Shown here piece after piece: positions 10,809 to 19,173 of a stretch of DNA of 64,000 bases. This DNA comes from Malachius bipustulatus (Eukaryota > Arthropoda > Insecta > Coleoptera > Melyridae): positions 38,160,162 through 38,224,161 of the forward strand of contig OU342637.1 of assembly GCA_910589415.1 (NCBI GenBank). The letters are read 5' to 3'. Both the position numbers and the translations under genes were made by a program. Each line of letters begins with the position of its first letter. Position 1 is the first letter of the stretch. The notes beneath the pieces were generated by a model. It was given only the letters and a program-made list of their open reading frames with translations, ran no database searches and was not told the DNA's origin.

Positions 10809-12094
10809 TCAGGTGCGGTTTGTAGAGACTCAAGATAGTTGGAGGAACAGGAGGGACATCGAGACTTCACCACATTCCTGCGACCACATCCATAGCAAAA
10901 GATTTTGCGACGGAATTTACATTCCGTGTATGTATGTCCTTTATTAGAGCAGTTCCAGCAGGAAACTATAGATACATTACCAGATATAGAGTTGTCAACG
11001 CGAGAGATAGAGGGATTCGAACCAGAGGTAGTTCTTGTTTTAACATAGGGAGCGTATACTCCTTCAGAACAAGCAAGGTCTGAATTCAAAAGGCTTTGTA
11101 CCTTTCTGGAGGGGGGTGGACGATATTTTTGAATGATAGCTCTGCTATCTTCCAATTTTTTTCCAACTTGGATGATGTCATCGACATTTTTAATCTCTAC
11201 AAGAGCAAGGTGATTTTGAAAATAGGGATGCAAATTCTTTTTAATAATTTTTAATTGTTCTTCTTCTGAAGGAACAATAGACAATCTCTTGAAAATACCT
11301 TTCATAGAGGCAACGTAAATCGCGGTTAATTCGAACTCGCCTTGAGTTCGTTGTTTGATCTCATTTAAAAGGTCATCGTCATATGAGAGAGGAAGAAAAG
11401 TTTGCTTTAATTTGGACTCTAAGTCTGACCAAGAAGTGATAGAATCGACTACGCTACGAAACCAAATCAGCGCTTTGTCTTCAAAAAGATCAATAGCGGA
11501 GTTAAAAAGTTCTGTGTTAGATACATTTCGAGATCTCTGAAGTTCTCTAATTTTTTCGAGAAATTGAATAAGGTTATCCTTAGAAGATCCGGAAAATTTA
11601 AGATTCCATTTATAAACAGGAACACTAATTTTTGAAGGTAAAGAAGTGGTAGGTATAGAAGCTTGCAAGTCTTCAGGATTATTTTTGACTTTTATAGGGA
11701 ATTGATCAGCTTTAAGGAGCCATTCTCCCTCTATTTCTACTGCTCGTGAAAATAGAGCTTGTATTTCGGTTTCTTTGACAGGGTCTTTTCCTGTTTTCAA
11801 CCTATTGATTCTTCTTATGACATGTTCTAAACGAAATTGAAATGATTGGCAGAAAGGGTCTTCCGAATCTAATGGTGCCTCAGCAATATTTCCAGCTAAA
11901 TCATCTAAAGTCTGCCTAATCTCTGTACAATCTCTTTCAAAAAGATATGGAGATTTAGTGATAGTGATATCTTCTCTATTTAAAAGAGCACGTAATTGAA
12001 TTTTTTTTTTATCGATAGTATTTAAAGGAACTTGATTTCTAAGTGAAATTTCATAAGACAGTTCGTCACTCGTAAGAGAAGTAGCAGGGTTCAT
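10679..12094 (-). CDS. gag: Gypsy-A Gag
   Basis: This 471-residue structural protein forms the particle and binds RNA. It starts at an ATG close behind the leader. A retrotransposon capsid-type region occupies roughly residues 165-300 (KFSGSSKDNLIQFLEKI, then LIWFRS and a SDLESKLKQTFLP block). Residues 379-392 form a CCHC zinc knuckle. A second finger at 400-416 reads C-x2-C-x9-C-x2-C, with Val where the His of a CCHC box would be. Downstream Pol is in the -1 frame and is reached through a slippery heptamer at 10799-10805 inside the gag tail. The tail itself is rich in Lys, Pro and Gln. Confidence 0.9.
   Translation of the reverse strand: MNPATSLTSDELSYEISLRNQVPLNTIDKKKIQLRALLNREDITITKSPYLFERDCTEIRQTLDDLAGNIAEAPLDSEDPFCQSFQFRLEHVIRRINRLKTGKDPVKETEIQALFSRAVEIEGEWLLKADQFPIKVKNNPEDLQASIPTTSLPSKISVPVYKWNLKFSGSSKDNLIQFLEKIRELQRSRNVSNTELFNSAIDLFEDKALIWFRSVVDSITSWSDLESKLKQTFLPLSYDDDLLNEIKQRTQGEFELTAIYVASMKGIFKRLSIVPSEEEQLKIIKKNLHPYFQNHLALVEIKNVDDIIQVGKKLEDSRAIIQKYRPPPSRKVQSLLNSDLACSEGVYAPYVKTRTTSGSNPSISRVDNSISGNVSIVSCWNCSNKGHTYTECKFRRKIFCYGCGRRNVVKSRCPSCSSNYLESLQTAPDSKNGKVVRQGAVQHPNESRPTHKPNTEKAKPVENKLPPKEQK
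10799..10805 (-). promoter_or_regulatory. -1 ribosomal frameshift site, Gypsy-A
   Basis: The minus strand reads A AAA AAC, split in the gag frame exactly as X XXY YYZ (codons TCA AAA AAC). The -1 frame becomes open only four bases upstream (TGA at 10809-10811), so this is the first place slippage would pay. A weak 5-bp stem (GGGTG at 10777-10781 with CACCC at 10764-10768) lies 17 bases downstream. That is farther than usual, and its role is uncertain. Confidence 0.85.
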
Positions 12095-12680
12095 TTTTAG
12101 TTAAAAATCGAGAAATAAGATCAACAAGATAAGATACAGTTAGATAATATTACTTATTGTAAGGTAAAAGAGAATTATTTGTAGTGAAGGAGGAATTATA
12201 ATTCACTATTATTCAGATACGTATTCGATATGACGTAAGAGAGTAGGCATACCGTGTGACGTAAGATAGTGTAGGATACTGGGTTCAATAATAGGGCTTC
12301 CTGATGGATTACCTAGTCTAAGGTAGATCAACTCGGGTCAGCACTAGTTGTCAGTAAGATATTGACACTTGGAGACGGGAACAATGACAAGGTAGAGAAA
12401 GCAAGATGGCGTTAGGTTATACTGACTTTAAGGTTACATAACCTTTAGACGAAGCTTGTAATACTATTGAGGAGGGAATAATTTTACAATAATATAATAC
12501 ATAGCATAAAATAAGATATCATAATACACAAAGATTCATGAAAGCACTAGTATACTACACCATTAAATAAGTAAACATGCACTAATAAGTTACTTTATGT
12601 CATTAATATAAGAAGTCAAACTCTCGTATAATGTTTAAGATAAGACGAAATGGACTTCTAATTCAAAGTTGTCGTGAAAA
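12095..12680 (-). other. Gypsy-A untranslated leader
   Basis: About 600 bases between the primer site and the gag ATG at 12094. It is AT-rich with no ORF of note. No hairpin array of the Gypsy-B type was seen. Confidence 0.6.
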
Positions 12681-12705
12681 CGAATCCCGCCGGGGATATG
12701 CCAAA
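12681..12705 (-). promoter_or_regulatory. Gypsy-A primer-binding site
   Basis: The plus strand at 12681-12703 reads like a tRNA 3' end: CGAATCCC of a T-loop/T-stem, then more bases and a terminal CCA at 12701-12703. This puts TGG on the element's strand two bases after the LTR, the expected position of a primer-binding site. The spacing between T-arm and CCA is about two bases longer than in a standard tRNA, and I cannot name the tRNA. Confidence 0.65.
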
Positions 12706-14132
12706 TGTACCGTAAGAAAAGATAATTCATTTATAATGTATCGTAAGAAAGATAATTGTTTTGCCGTAAGAAAATTTAAAGGTAAATAGGTATAGGTAAA
12801 CATAAAAGTACTTACATTATGATATGATAGGTGAATTTCTCAAAACAAAGCCCAGATTTAACGCTTTGCTATGAGCGAACTCTGGTACGTGTATTAATTA
12901 CGGTATTTGTTTATTAATTATCTTGATATGATATAAGATATGTCCAAAGGGGGATGCCATTTAATTTTTTTGTTCTTTTGATTTCTATAGGCAATTGAAA
13001 AATTAAAAAAAAGGCTTGCCTAATTATCCACTATTTTGATCAATAAGATTTAATTCTAACTCTAAAACAAACTTTATTTCTATCTACAGTTATATAAAAA
13101 TCAATGAATAATTGTTCCTAAAATGGTAATAATGATTTGTAATTTCTAAATTAACTTAACGTACCTATGCTATTTCACAAATTTAACGTTTAATTGAGTG
13201 AAAGAAGGGTTGTATTTTATAAGGCCTTGTAAAACGAATTTCCCTTTTACAGGTTCTTAAATTACGTAATTATCAGATATTCTCTTTTAAAATGAATAAT
13301 AAAGTTCATTACTAATTGTCAAGTTGACTACAAATAACAATACTTCTTCGATAGTCTATTAAACTTCAAAATAACTTCAAAGACGGTGAGAGTGCGCTAA
13401 CTCCTTGAAAAGGCGAATCAAAAAATGAGATGTAAAGACTTACAGATTGTTCTCTTGTGTTGATAAAATGCGTTACCAATGTCGAATGAAGAAATGGGGG
13501 GGATTTAAAGGTCTGTAGTTCTCATGAAGAGAAGAGAGGCGGAATTCCACGAAGTAGACAGGTCAGGTCAGGCCAGGTAGGAAAACGCAGCAGCAGCTGA
13601 TGATTCCGCTTCTAAAACTGCCTGGGATACTGCATAGATACTAGAAGAGGCTGTCTCGTTGAGGCTTCTCAGGTAGACAGTAGTTAGTAGGAATCCAGAG
13701 GCGAGCAGTTATAGTGAAAATGTGAAGACAAAGGGAACGCTTCCAGTTGATGCTTTGTAAAGCAGGAGGGACGAAAATATCCGGTAAAACGTAGAGATCA
13801 ATTATCAAAAAGGTAATCCAGGGAGGAAAACTAGAATAACAAGGAAAATATAAGTAGATGATCTCAGATTATAATTAATTTAAGTAACTCACCCCGATGA
13901 AACAGATCCTCGGGCTTCTTTTCACGTAAGATGTCAGATAATAAAAATCAGGAAAGGACGCTTAGAAAATAAAATGGCGGTTTCCAATTGAAAATGACGC
14001 CTGTCACTAAATTTGCGGTATCACGGAGCATTGACTAGATAGAAGGGACACTTGCACGATTTGTGACGGGCATGCGCGTGTGCAACGTTGTGTTGATGTA
14101 AAGTAATAGAAATAATATGTAACTACGTTACA
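12706..14132 (-). repeat. Gypsy-A 5' LTR
   Basis: Second copy of the 1427-bp LTR, upstream in the sense of the element. It should hold the promoter. It is followed on the plus strand by the ATAT target duplicate at 14133-14136. Confidence 0.95.
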
Positions 14133-14136
14133 ATAT

Positions 14137-16930
14137 ATTCGCTTTAACTTGAACGTAACAATTTCGAATTATTACACCATGCAATAAAATGTAGCCAGTC
14201 TTAAAAGTGGAGACCTCTGTATGTAGATCAAATTTTTACTACACACCTATAGGTATTAGAATATGTATCCAGTCAAAATTACTGTTCACATTGATAGATC
14301 AATAATTAGCAGCATCAACATTGGCAGAATAACATTAAAGTTAACATTCACTTCACAAGCTGTAACATCAAACACCGAAGCCATACCTACCTATTATTAT
14401 TCTTAGAAGTATAATATTACTCATAGTTTAGACGTGTTTTTATTACATTTGTCATTAGTGTCATTACTGTGATACATTTTCTACTGTTTCCAAGAAAATT
14501 GTTTCGCCCGACTCTTTATTATAACACCTTCACACCTTCAGCTATCAAAGTCGTCATAATGCTGGTTGAAATGAAATGCTTAATCGAAGCATTACGCCGA
14601 GTAGATGTAAAACCTGATATGGATCATTTTAGCTAAAATGACCATTACGTCAGTGATAACATAAATGCAAGGTTGCCACTTTTCAAGATTAGGGTTCCAT
14701 TGCTCATCTTCCACTAGCAAAATACAGGTTTGAATTTGAGACACTGGGAAATCACATACAAAATACATCTTTCATAAATATTCATCTCCCCTAAATGTTT
14801 TAGAGAGAAATGTTGAATAGGTAATTTGTTAATAGACTGAAAAGTTGCTTCTGTTGGTATAATCGTATGTATTTTAAGTCTAATAAACCATTTTCGAGAA
14901 AATCGGTAAGAAACCAAAAAATCGTCATAATTGTCTGTATTATATTCTTAAGACAAGTCACTGAATTCTTTTTACGTCTGCAAGTGTTAACAAAAATACC
15001 TAGTAATTATTATTAATTGATCATAAGTTTTCTGATGCCAATCTAATTTGAGCCATGGAAATATTTACAAATTATGTAGACGCTTATATGTATATTTTTC
15101 TCAGTCATTGTATTGAAATGACTTACCCAGTCTGGCAAACTGGGAAGGTCAAACAGACGAAACCTATTTTTTTTTATTTAGTAGTGCCTATAGTATTATG
15201 TATAGCACTGGTAGTCAGGGATGACATTTTAGAGCCCGTCTCAATGGCGCCGAGTAAATCTGATCACTGGTAAGGTTATACGTATATCAGTCAAAACAAA
15301 ATTAGATTACTTAAAGCGTTCTGAAGTTCTTAGAGGCTTTTGTAAGTGTTCTTCAATGTCCTTGTAAGTTTCACAATGAAATCAGTCGATTGATATATTC
15401 CAGGCCCTAGGCGTATCGTATATGCAGGAACCTGATAGACCTAAATTTAAATATTTTAGCAGTCCAATTTTTTTTCAATAAAAATAAAACATTATTCACC
15501 CATTGTAAAGTTATCACAGTTATTACATGAATGATCGAATTTTCAAAATGAGTTATAAACGTAATATAACGCTATTATTGTTTTGTTTTAATTCAAATAA
15601 TTTTCCTGGGAAGTATAGGATAGGTTTTTTCCTTATAAGATCTCTCCCTTGTAATAGACAGTTTTATAAAATTTCAATCACGGATTTCTGCGGATTTTAG
15701 GTGACGGACTGCCACACGGTGGGCTACAACAGCAATTGAGGGAATCTGCTGTTCTACCCTCACTCTCAAGCGCTCTGCCGTTTTCGCTCATGTTTGCGCG
15801 CAGTTTTTACCTCGTTTTCAGCATTTAAATGGAAAATGAAGATTGACTTTTTATAGTTTAACACTTTTATAGTTTAACTTTTCAAATTTGTTTGATAAAT
15901 TCGAATCGGACGACCTCGCAATATCTCGCAAAGAGCCAGCACTACACCTCAAGAAATGACTACATGACTACGTTACGAATTTATAGGAAAACGGAATTTT
16001 TTCGTAACATTTATGTTTTCAATCCTTACTTCGTAGAATCTCCGCATGATGGATGATAAATCAATCACTACCTTACTGTTTAAAAAAAAATTCTACTGTA
16101 TAATGATGAATATTATCACTATTATACGTGTTTCGCTACTTTCAAAGTAGCATTTTCAGATATATGTAAATTAATAAAATTATTGATATAATAACATAGC
16201 AACTACTGTAACCTACATGATCATAAAACTAGTAACTAGATTTAAATGACTTTCAATAGAACTAACTAGATCATAATAAAATTTCTTCAGAATCTTCTTA
16301 GTTGTTGATATCAAAAAGAAAAGCAAGTAATTGAAAACGATATGTGTCTAGTTGTTCATTTATGACTGTGTATTGTAGGTTATTTAAATATCTGTGGATT
16401 TCTAGAGATTCATGGAAATTTAATAAATTTAATTTTGATATTATTGACAGTAGTGTTTTATTTATCATCTATCAAGAATTTTTCAGTTTTTTTTTCTCCT
16501 TAATAATGAACTGGCCGGGTTGTTTCAGCTCTCATTTTCTTCGAATTTTAATGCTCTACCATTCGTCCATTGGGACCAATTAGAATGCCCCATTTTGTAA
16601 GGAAAAAAAAAATGGGATTGTTTGCACAAATGTGGGAAAAAAGAAAATGGTAAACTCGAGTAGAAAACTGTGCCAGTTAGGATCTGGGGGCTATTCCGCA
16701 TGTGATGGCACCGGCGGTATTCTGTTACTATTTATGTCAAGAAAAAAGCTCTATTTGCTTGGTCTATTATTACAAAGGTTCACTACGAGATTACTGCCTT
16801 CATCAGAAACGGATGGCTGCCATCATCAGGGGCTGATTATTGTAAATCGATATGGCTTCTGCTTGAAAGGTCTTTCTCTCCATTGGCTACTAAAACTATC
16901 AACCATGACTAATAAAGTGACTAAAAAATA
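14137..16930. other. AT-rich spacer between the two gypsy elements
   Basis: Scattered ORFs under 100 codons (for example 14714-14917, 15055-15273, 16344-16583) show no domains. No inverted repeat or RNA gene was recognised in most of the stretch. Confidence 0.4.
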
Positions 16931-17184
16931 ATGTACAGGGTTAGATTTTTTTGTATTACCGATTATTGGGGTCTCGTAAACGGTAATAGCTACAGGGTCA
17001 GTTGAATTAGAGAAAAGTAGCACTATTTTGTGCTTTCCCATAATCTGATTCGAAAAAAATATATATTGTAACGAATTCCAAGGCATTCGCAGCTAATTAT
17101 TATTTATTTTAATTTATCGAGGGGTTTATCAGAAAGATACAGTTTTTACAGCAATGATTAGCGGGTTATCTCGCCGGCACCGGC

Positions 17185-17192
17185 TATATAAA
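17185..17192 (+). promoter_or_regulatory. TATA box of Gypsy-B LTR
   Basis: TATATAAA preceded by a GC-rich CCGGC stretch. The related solo LTRs have TATAAAAG (35798, and on the minus strand near 52312) and TATTATAAAG (near 61617) at the same relative place. Confidence 0.7.
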
Positions 17193-17254
17193 CAGACCAA
17201 GAGGACCAGCAAGGCAGAAGATTCCGAGGAACTGACTCGAGAAGCTCTCTCACC

Positions 17255-17551
17255 CCTTCTAGTGTACTGAGCTAAGAAGGTCCCCTAACCCCCCAGCAGG
17301 AGGCATGCATTGAGTGCACTCCGCCGCATTCATCCGGTGACGGCAAGCCAATGAACTGAGTTGAGCTTGTCTGTAACACGGAAACGGGAGCCCGACAGGA
17401 GTGAATTGAGCTCCAGTCGACTGCCGACCACATAAGGGAACAAACGGGGCTGTAGTGAGGTCCCGGGCGGACCCTTTCAGACGGCACCAGGCCTGCATTG
17501 AGGGCCAGGTGTCACAAGCGTCGGGATCGCAACGCATTGAGTTGTCGACCC
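17255..17551 (+). other. Tandem hairpin array with constant loop YGNANTGAG (5' LTR)
   Basis: Seven consecutive hairpins share a 9-nt loop but have different stems. 17255-17280: CCTTCTAG / CTAAGAAGG, loop TGTACTGAG. 17299-17322: GGAGGCA / TGCACTCC, loop TGCATTGAG. 17344-17369: CAAGCCAA / TTGAGCTTG, loop TGAACTGAG. 17393-17419: CGACAGGAG / CTCCAGTCG, loop TGAATTGAG. 17445-17465: CGGGGC / GTCCCG, loop TGTAGTGAG. 17485-17511: CACCAGGCC / GGCCAGGTG, loop TGCATTGAG. 17523-17551: GGG, TCG, CAA / TTG, CGA, CCC with bulges, loop CGCATTGAG. An eighth candidate is at 17713-17732 (ACTGA / TCAGT, loop CGTGGTGAG). The stems have small bulges or single mismatches. The array lies downstream of the TATA box, so it should be transcribed as leader RNA. 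Function is unknown. A repeated protein-binding or RNA-packaging element is my inference. Confidence 0.85.
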
Positions 17552-17895
17552 TGAGCTATTTATTAATACCCTCCTCGGTACTCCGTGAGTGGGCATGTAT
17601 TTTTCAGATTGAGGCGTCCGTGAATGATTTCTCTCCGAAGTCGCCGCGGCGCGTATGCCGGAGGCCGCGGCCGCTGCTAGCACAACACGCAGCGGGCGAT
17701 GGCAGTGGAGCGACTGACGTGGTGAGCTCAGTTCCAGTGATAGACCGACCGGGCGACCAATACGAAGACGCGCGCCCTAGCGTCGATATCAGCACCCAAT
17801 CAGACAGAGCACCGAGGGAAGAGGACAGCCCACATTGATCCGAACTCATCGCGCAGCATTAATATATGTCGTTGTATTGAAATTTGGTAACTGTA

Positions 17896-17904
17896 AATAA
17901 ATGC
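17896..17904 (+). promoter_or_regulatory. Poly(A) signal of Gypsy-B LTR
   Basis: AAATAAATG in the second half of the LTR, with counterparts in solo LTRs A (near 36436) and C (near 62286). The second LTR copy is near 23759. Confidence 0.6.
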
Positions 17905-17998
17905 TTTTAAAATTTTGATTGACTTGTTACGGGTAAAAGAGGGGCAAATACCTAACCCTGTGATCGTCTCAACCCAGCTGAAAATCCCGTTACAAGAT

Positions 17999-18012
17999 TG
18001 GCGCCCAACGTT
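17999..18012 (+). promoter_or_regulatory. Gypsy-B primer-binding site (tRNA-Lys type)
   Basis: TGGCGCCCAACGTT begins four bases after the LTR. TGGCGCCCAACG is the complement of the 3' end of tRNA-Lys, the primer used by many retroelements. Confidence 0.8.
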
Positions 18013-18102
18013 AATTACACGATCATAGTTCCGCCCCGTCAGATCAAGTCAGCAAGGCCAAAAGTTCAGTCACAATAACAGTTACAGAAAGGGAATTACA
18101 GA

Positions 18103-19173
18103 ATGACCAAAGACGACGCAACCACTGCAGGGCTAAGCTGGATATACCAGCTAAGCAAAGAAGAGGCCGAGAAAGAAGCGCGGAGACGGGGCCTAGAAGC
18201 GACAGGCACCCTGGACGACATCAGGGCGCGTATAAGTCAGCACGTCAAGCAGCAGCAAGGAGGAGCAATCCCCAAGGCGAATACAAAAGTCAAGCCGGAG
18301 CAGCCCGCCGGAGCGGAACGAGATAGAATAAACGCGCTCGAGGCCGAGATAGCACTCCTGAAGCTGGCCCTCCGAACGGATCGGGAAGCAACACAAGCAG
18401 CAGGAATCAGCGAGGAGGCACCTCAACTCACAGCGTCGGAAATAGTCAACCACGCCCGGAAATGGGGACTGAAGTTCGACCCAAAGCGAGACAACGTGAT
18501 CCTGTTTACAGAACGTCTCGAGGAGCTACGGTGCGCCCACGAATTCCCAAAAGACGCCATGATAAAAGCGCTACCCGAGCTACTGAAAGGAGAAGCGCTA
18601 CTGTGGTATCGCAATAATAAGGACGAATGGGGAGACTGGAACCAGTTTAGCAGGGAATTTTCGAAAGCCTTCTTCCCATACGAATACCGGCTGGCGCTAG
18701 AGGAGGAAATCCGGACCCGCAAACAAAAACCCAACGAACCAATCAGGGAATACGTAACCGCAATACGAACGCTAATACGGCGAGACGGGTCGATGGCCCC
18801 GGAGCAAGAACTCGAGAGGGTCATCCGAAACATGCGCCCGGAATATCGAATTCATCTGCACCTCCACAGAGTAACGTCCATAGACAAATTATTGGAGGCA
18901 GCCAGCGCCTTCGAAAATTTACAGAAAGAGCAAGAGGCACTGCAAAGCATGCAGACAAGAAGGGGAGTACCGCAGCGCCTTAGCACCGCCCAGGCCGGCC
19001 CAACGGTCTGCTACCGATGCGGACAAGAAGGGCACTTCCGGAGCCAATGCCGAAACGCACCCAAAAAGTTCTGCGGCAAATGCGGCAAGGAAGGGATCCT
19101 CGCCATTCAGTGCTGCAACAGGCCGCAGAACAGTAGACAGCAGGGAAACGGAAACAGGGCTGTGGGGGAATAA
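18103..19173 (+). CDS. gag: Gypsy-B Gag with N-terminal SAP-like domain
   Basis: A 356-residue Gag beginning at the first ATG after the primer site. Residues 17-48 (LSKEEAEKEARRRGLEATG onward to about RARISQHV) match the SAP helix-extended-helix pattern: an early Leu, RGL, then a Gly/Thr turn and DIRARI. SAP folds bind DNA or RNA in other proteins. A Leu-rich heptad region follows near 75-100. The capsid-like part includes LLWYRNN and FFPYEYRLALEEEI. The zinc fingers are a normal CCHC at 303-316 and a second one at 324-337 with Ile in place of His. The end overlaps pol in the -1 frame. The SAP call is by eye. Confidence 0.9.
   Translation: MTKDDATTAGLSWIYQLSKEEAEKEARRRGLEATGTLDDIRARISQHVKQQQGGAIPKANTKVKPEQPAGAERDRINALEAEIALLKLALRTDREATQAAGISEEAPQLTASEIVNHARKWGLKFDPKRDNVILFTERLEELRCAHEFPKDAMIKALPELLKGEALLWYRNNKDEWGDWNQFSREFSKAFFPYEYRLALEEEIRTRKQKPNEPIREYVTAIRTLIRRDGSMAPEQELERVIRNMRPEYRIHLHLHRVTSIDKLLEAASAFENLQKEQEALQSMQTRRGVPQRLSTAQAGPTVCYRCGQEGHFRSQCRNAPKKFCGKCGKEGILAIQCCNRPQNSRQQGNGNRAVGE

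Larger units (their letters stand above)
4594..14132 (-). mobile_element. Gypsy-A: complete Ty3/gypsy LTR retrotransposon
   Basis: Two direct 1427-bp repeats (4594-6020 and 12706-14132), each running TG...CA, enclose gag and pol on the minus strand. The flanks are ATAT at 4590-4593 and ATAT at 14133-14136, a 4-bp target duplication. By eye the LTRs differ at only two places (5461 T against 13573 C; 5824 G against 13936 A), so insertion was recent. The order in the element's sense is 5' LTR (12706-14132), tRNA-like primer site, leader, gag, pol with protease, RT, RNase H and integrase, a 1.4-kb non-coding tail, then the 3' LTR. This domain order defines Ty3/gypsy. No env gene is visible. Gag and pol are uninterrupted, so the copy may still be competent. 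Confidence 0.95.
17067..17994 (+). repeat. Gypsy-B 5' LTR
   Basis: Begins TGTAACGAATTCC and ends CCCGTTACA. A TATA box (TATATAAA, about 17185-17192) puts transcription start near 17215. AAATAAATG near 17896 is a likely poly(A) signal. On that reading the hairpin array at 17255-17551 falls in R and is present at both ends of the genomic RNA. The small ORFs inside the LTR have no recognisable domain and are probably chance. Confidence 0.95.

Noticed and set aside
17259..17849. ORFs of 60-127 codons inside the Gypsy-B LTR (both strands, repeated at 23122-23712)
   Set aside because: They follow from GC-rich leader sequence and the hairpin array. They have no domain and are identical in both LTRs because the LTRs are identical.
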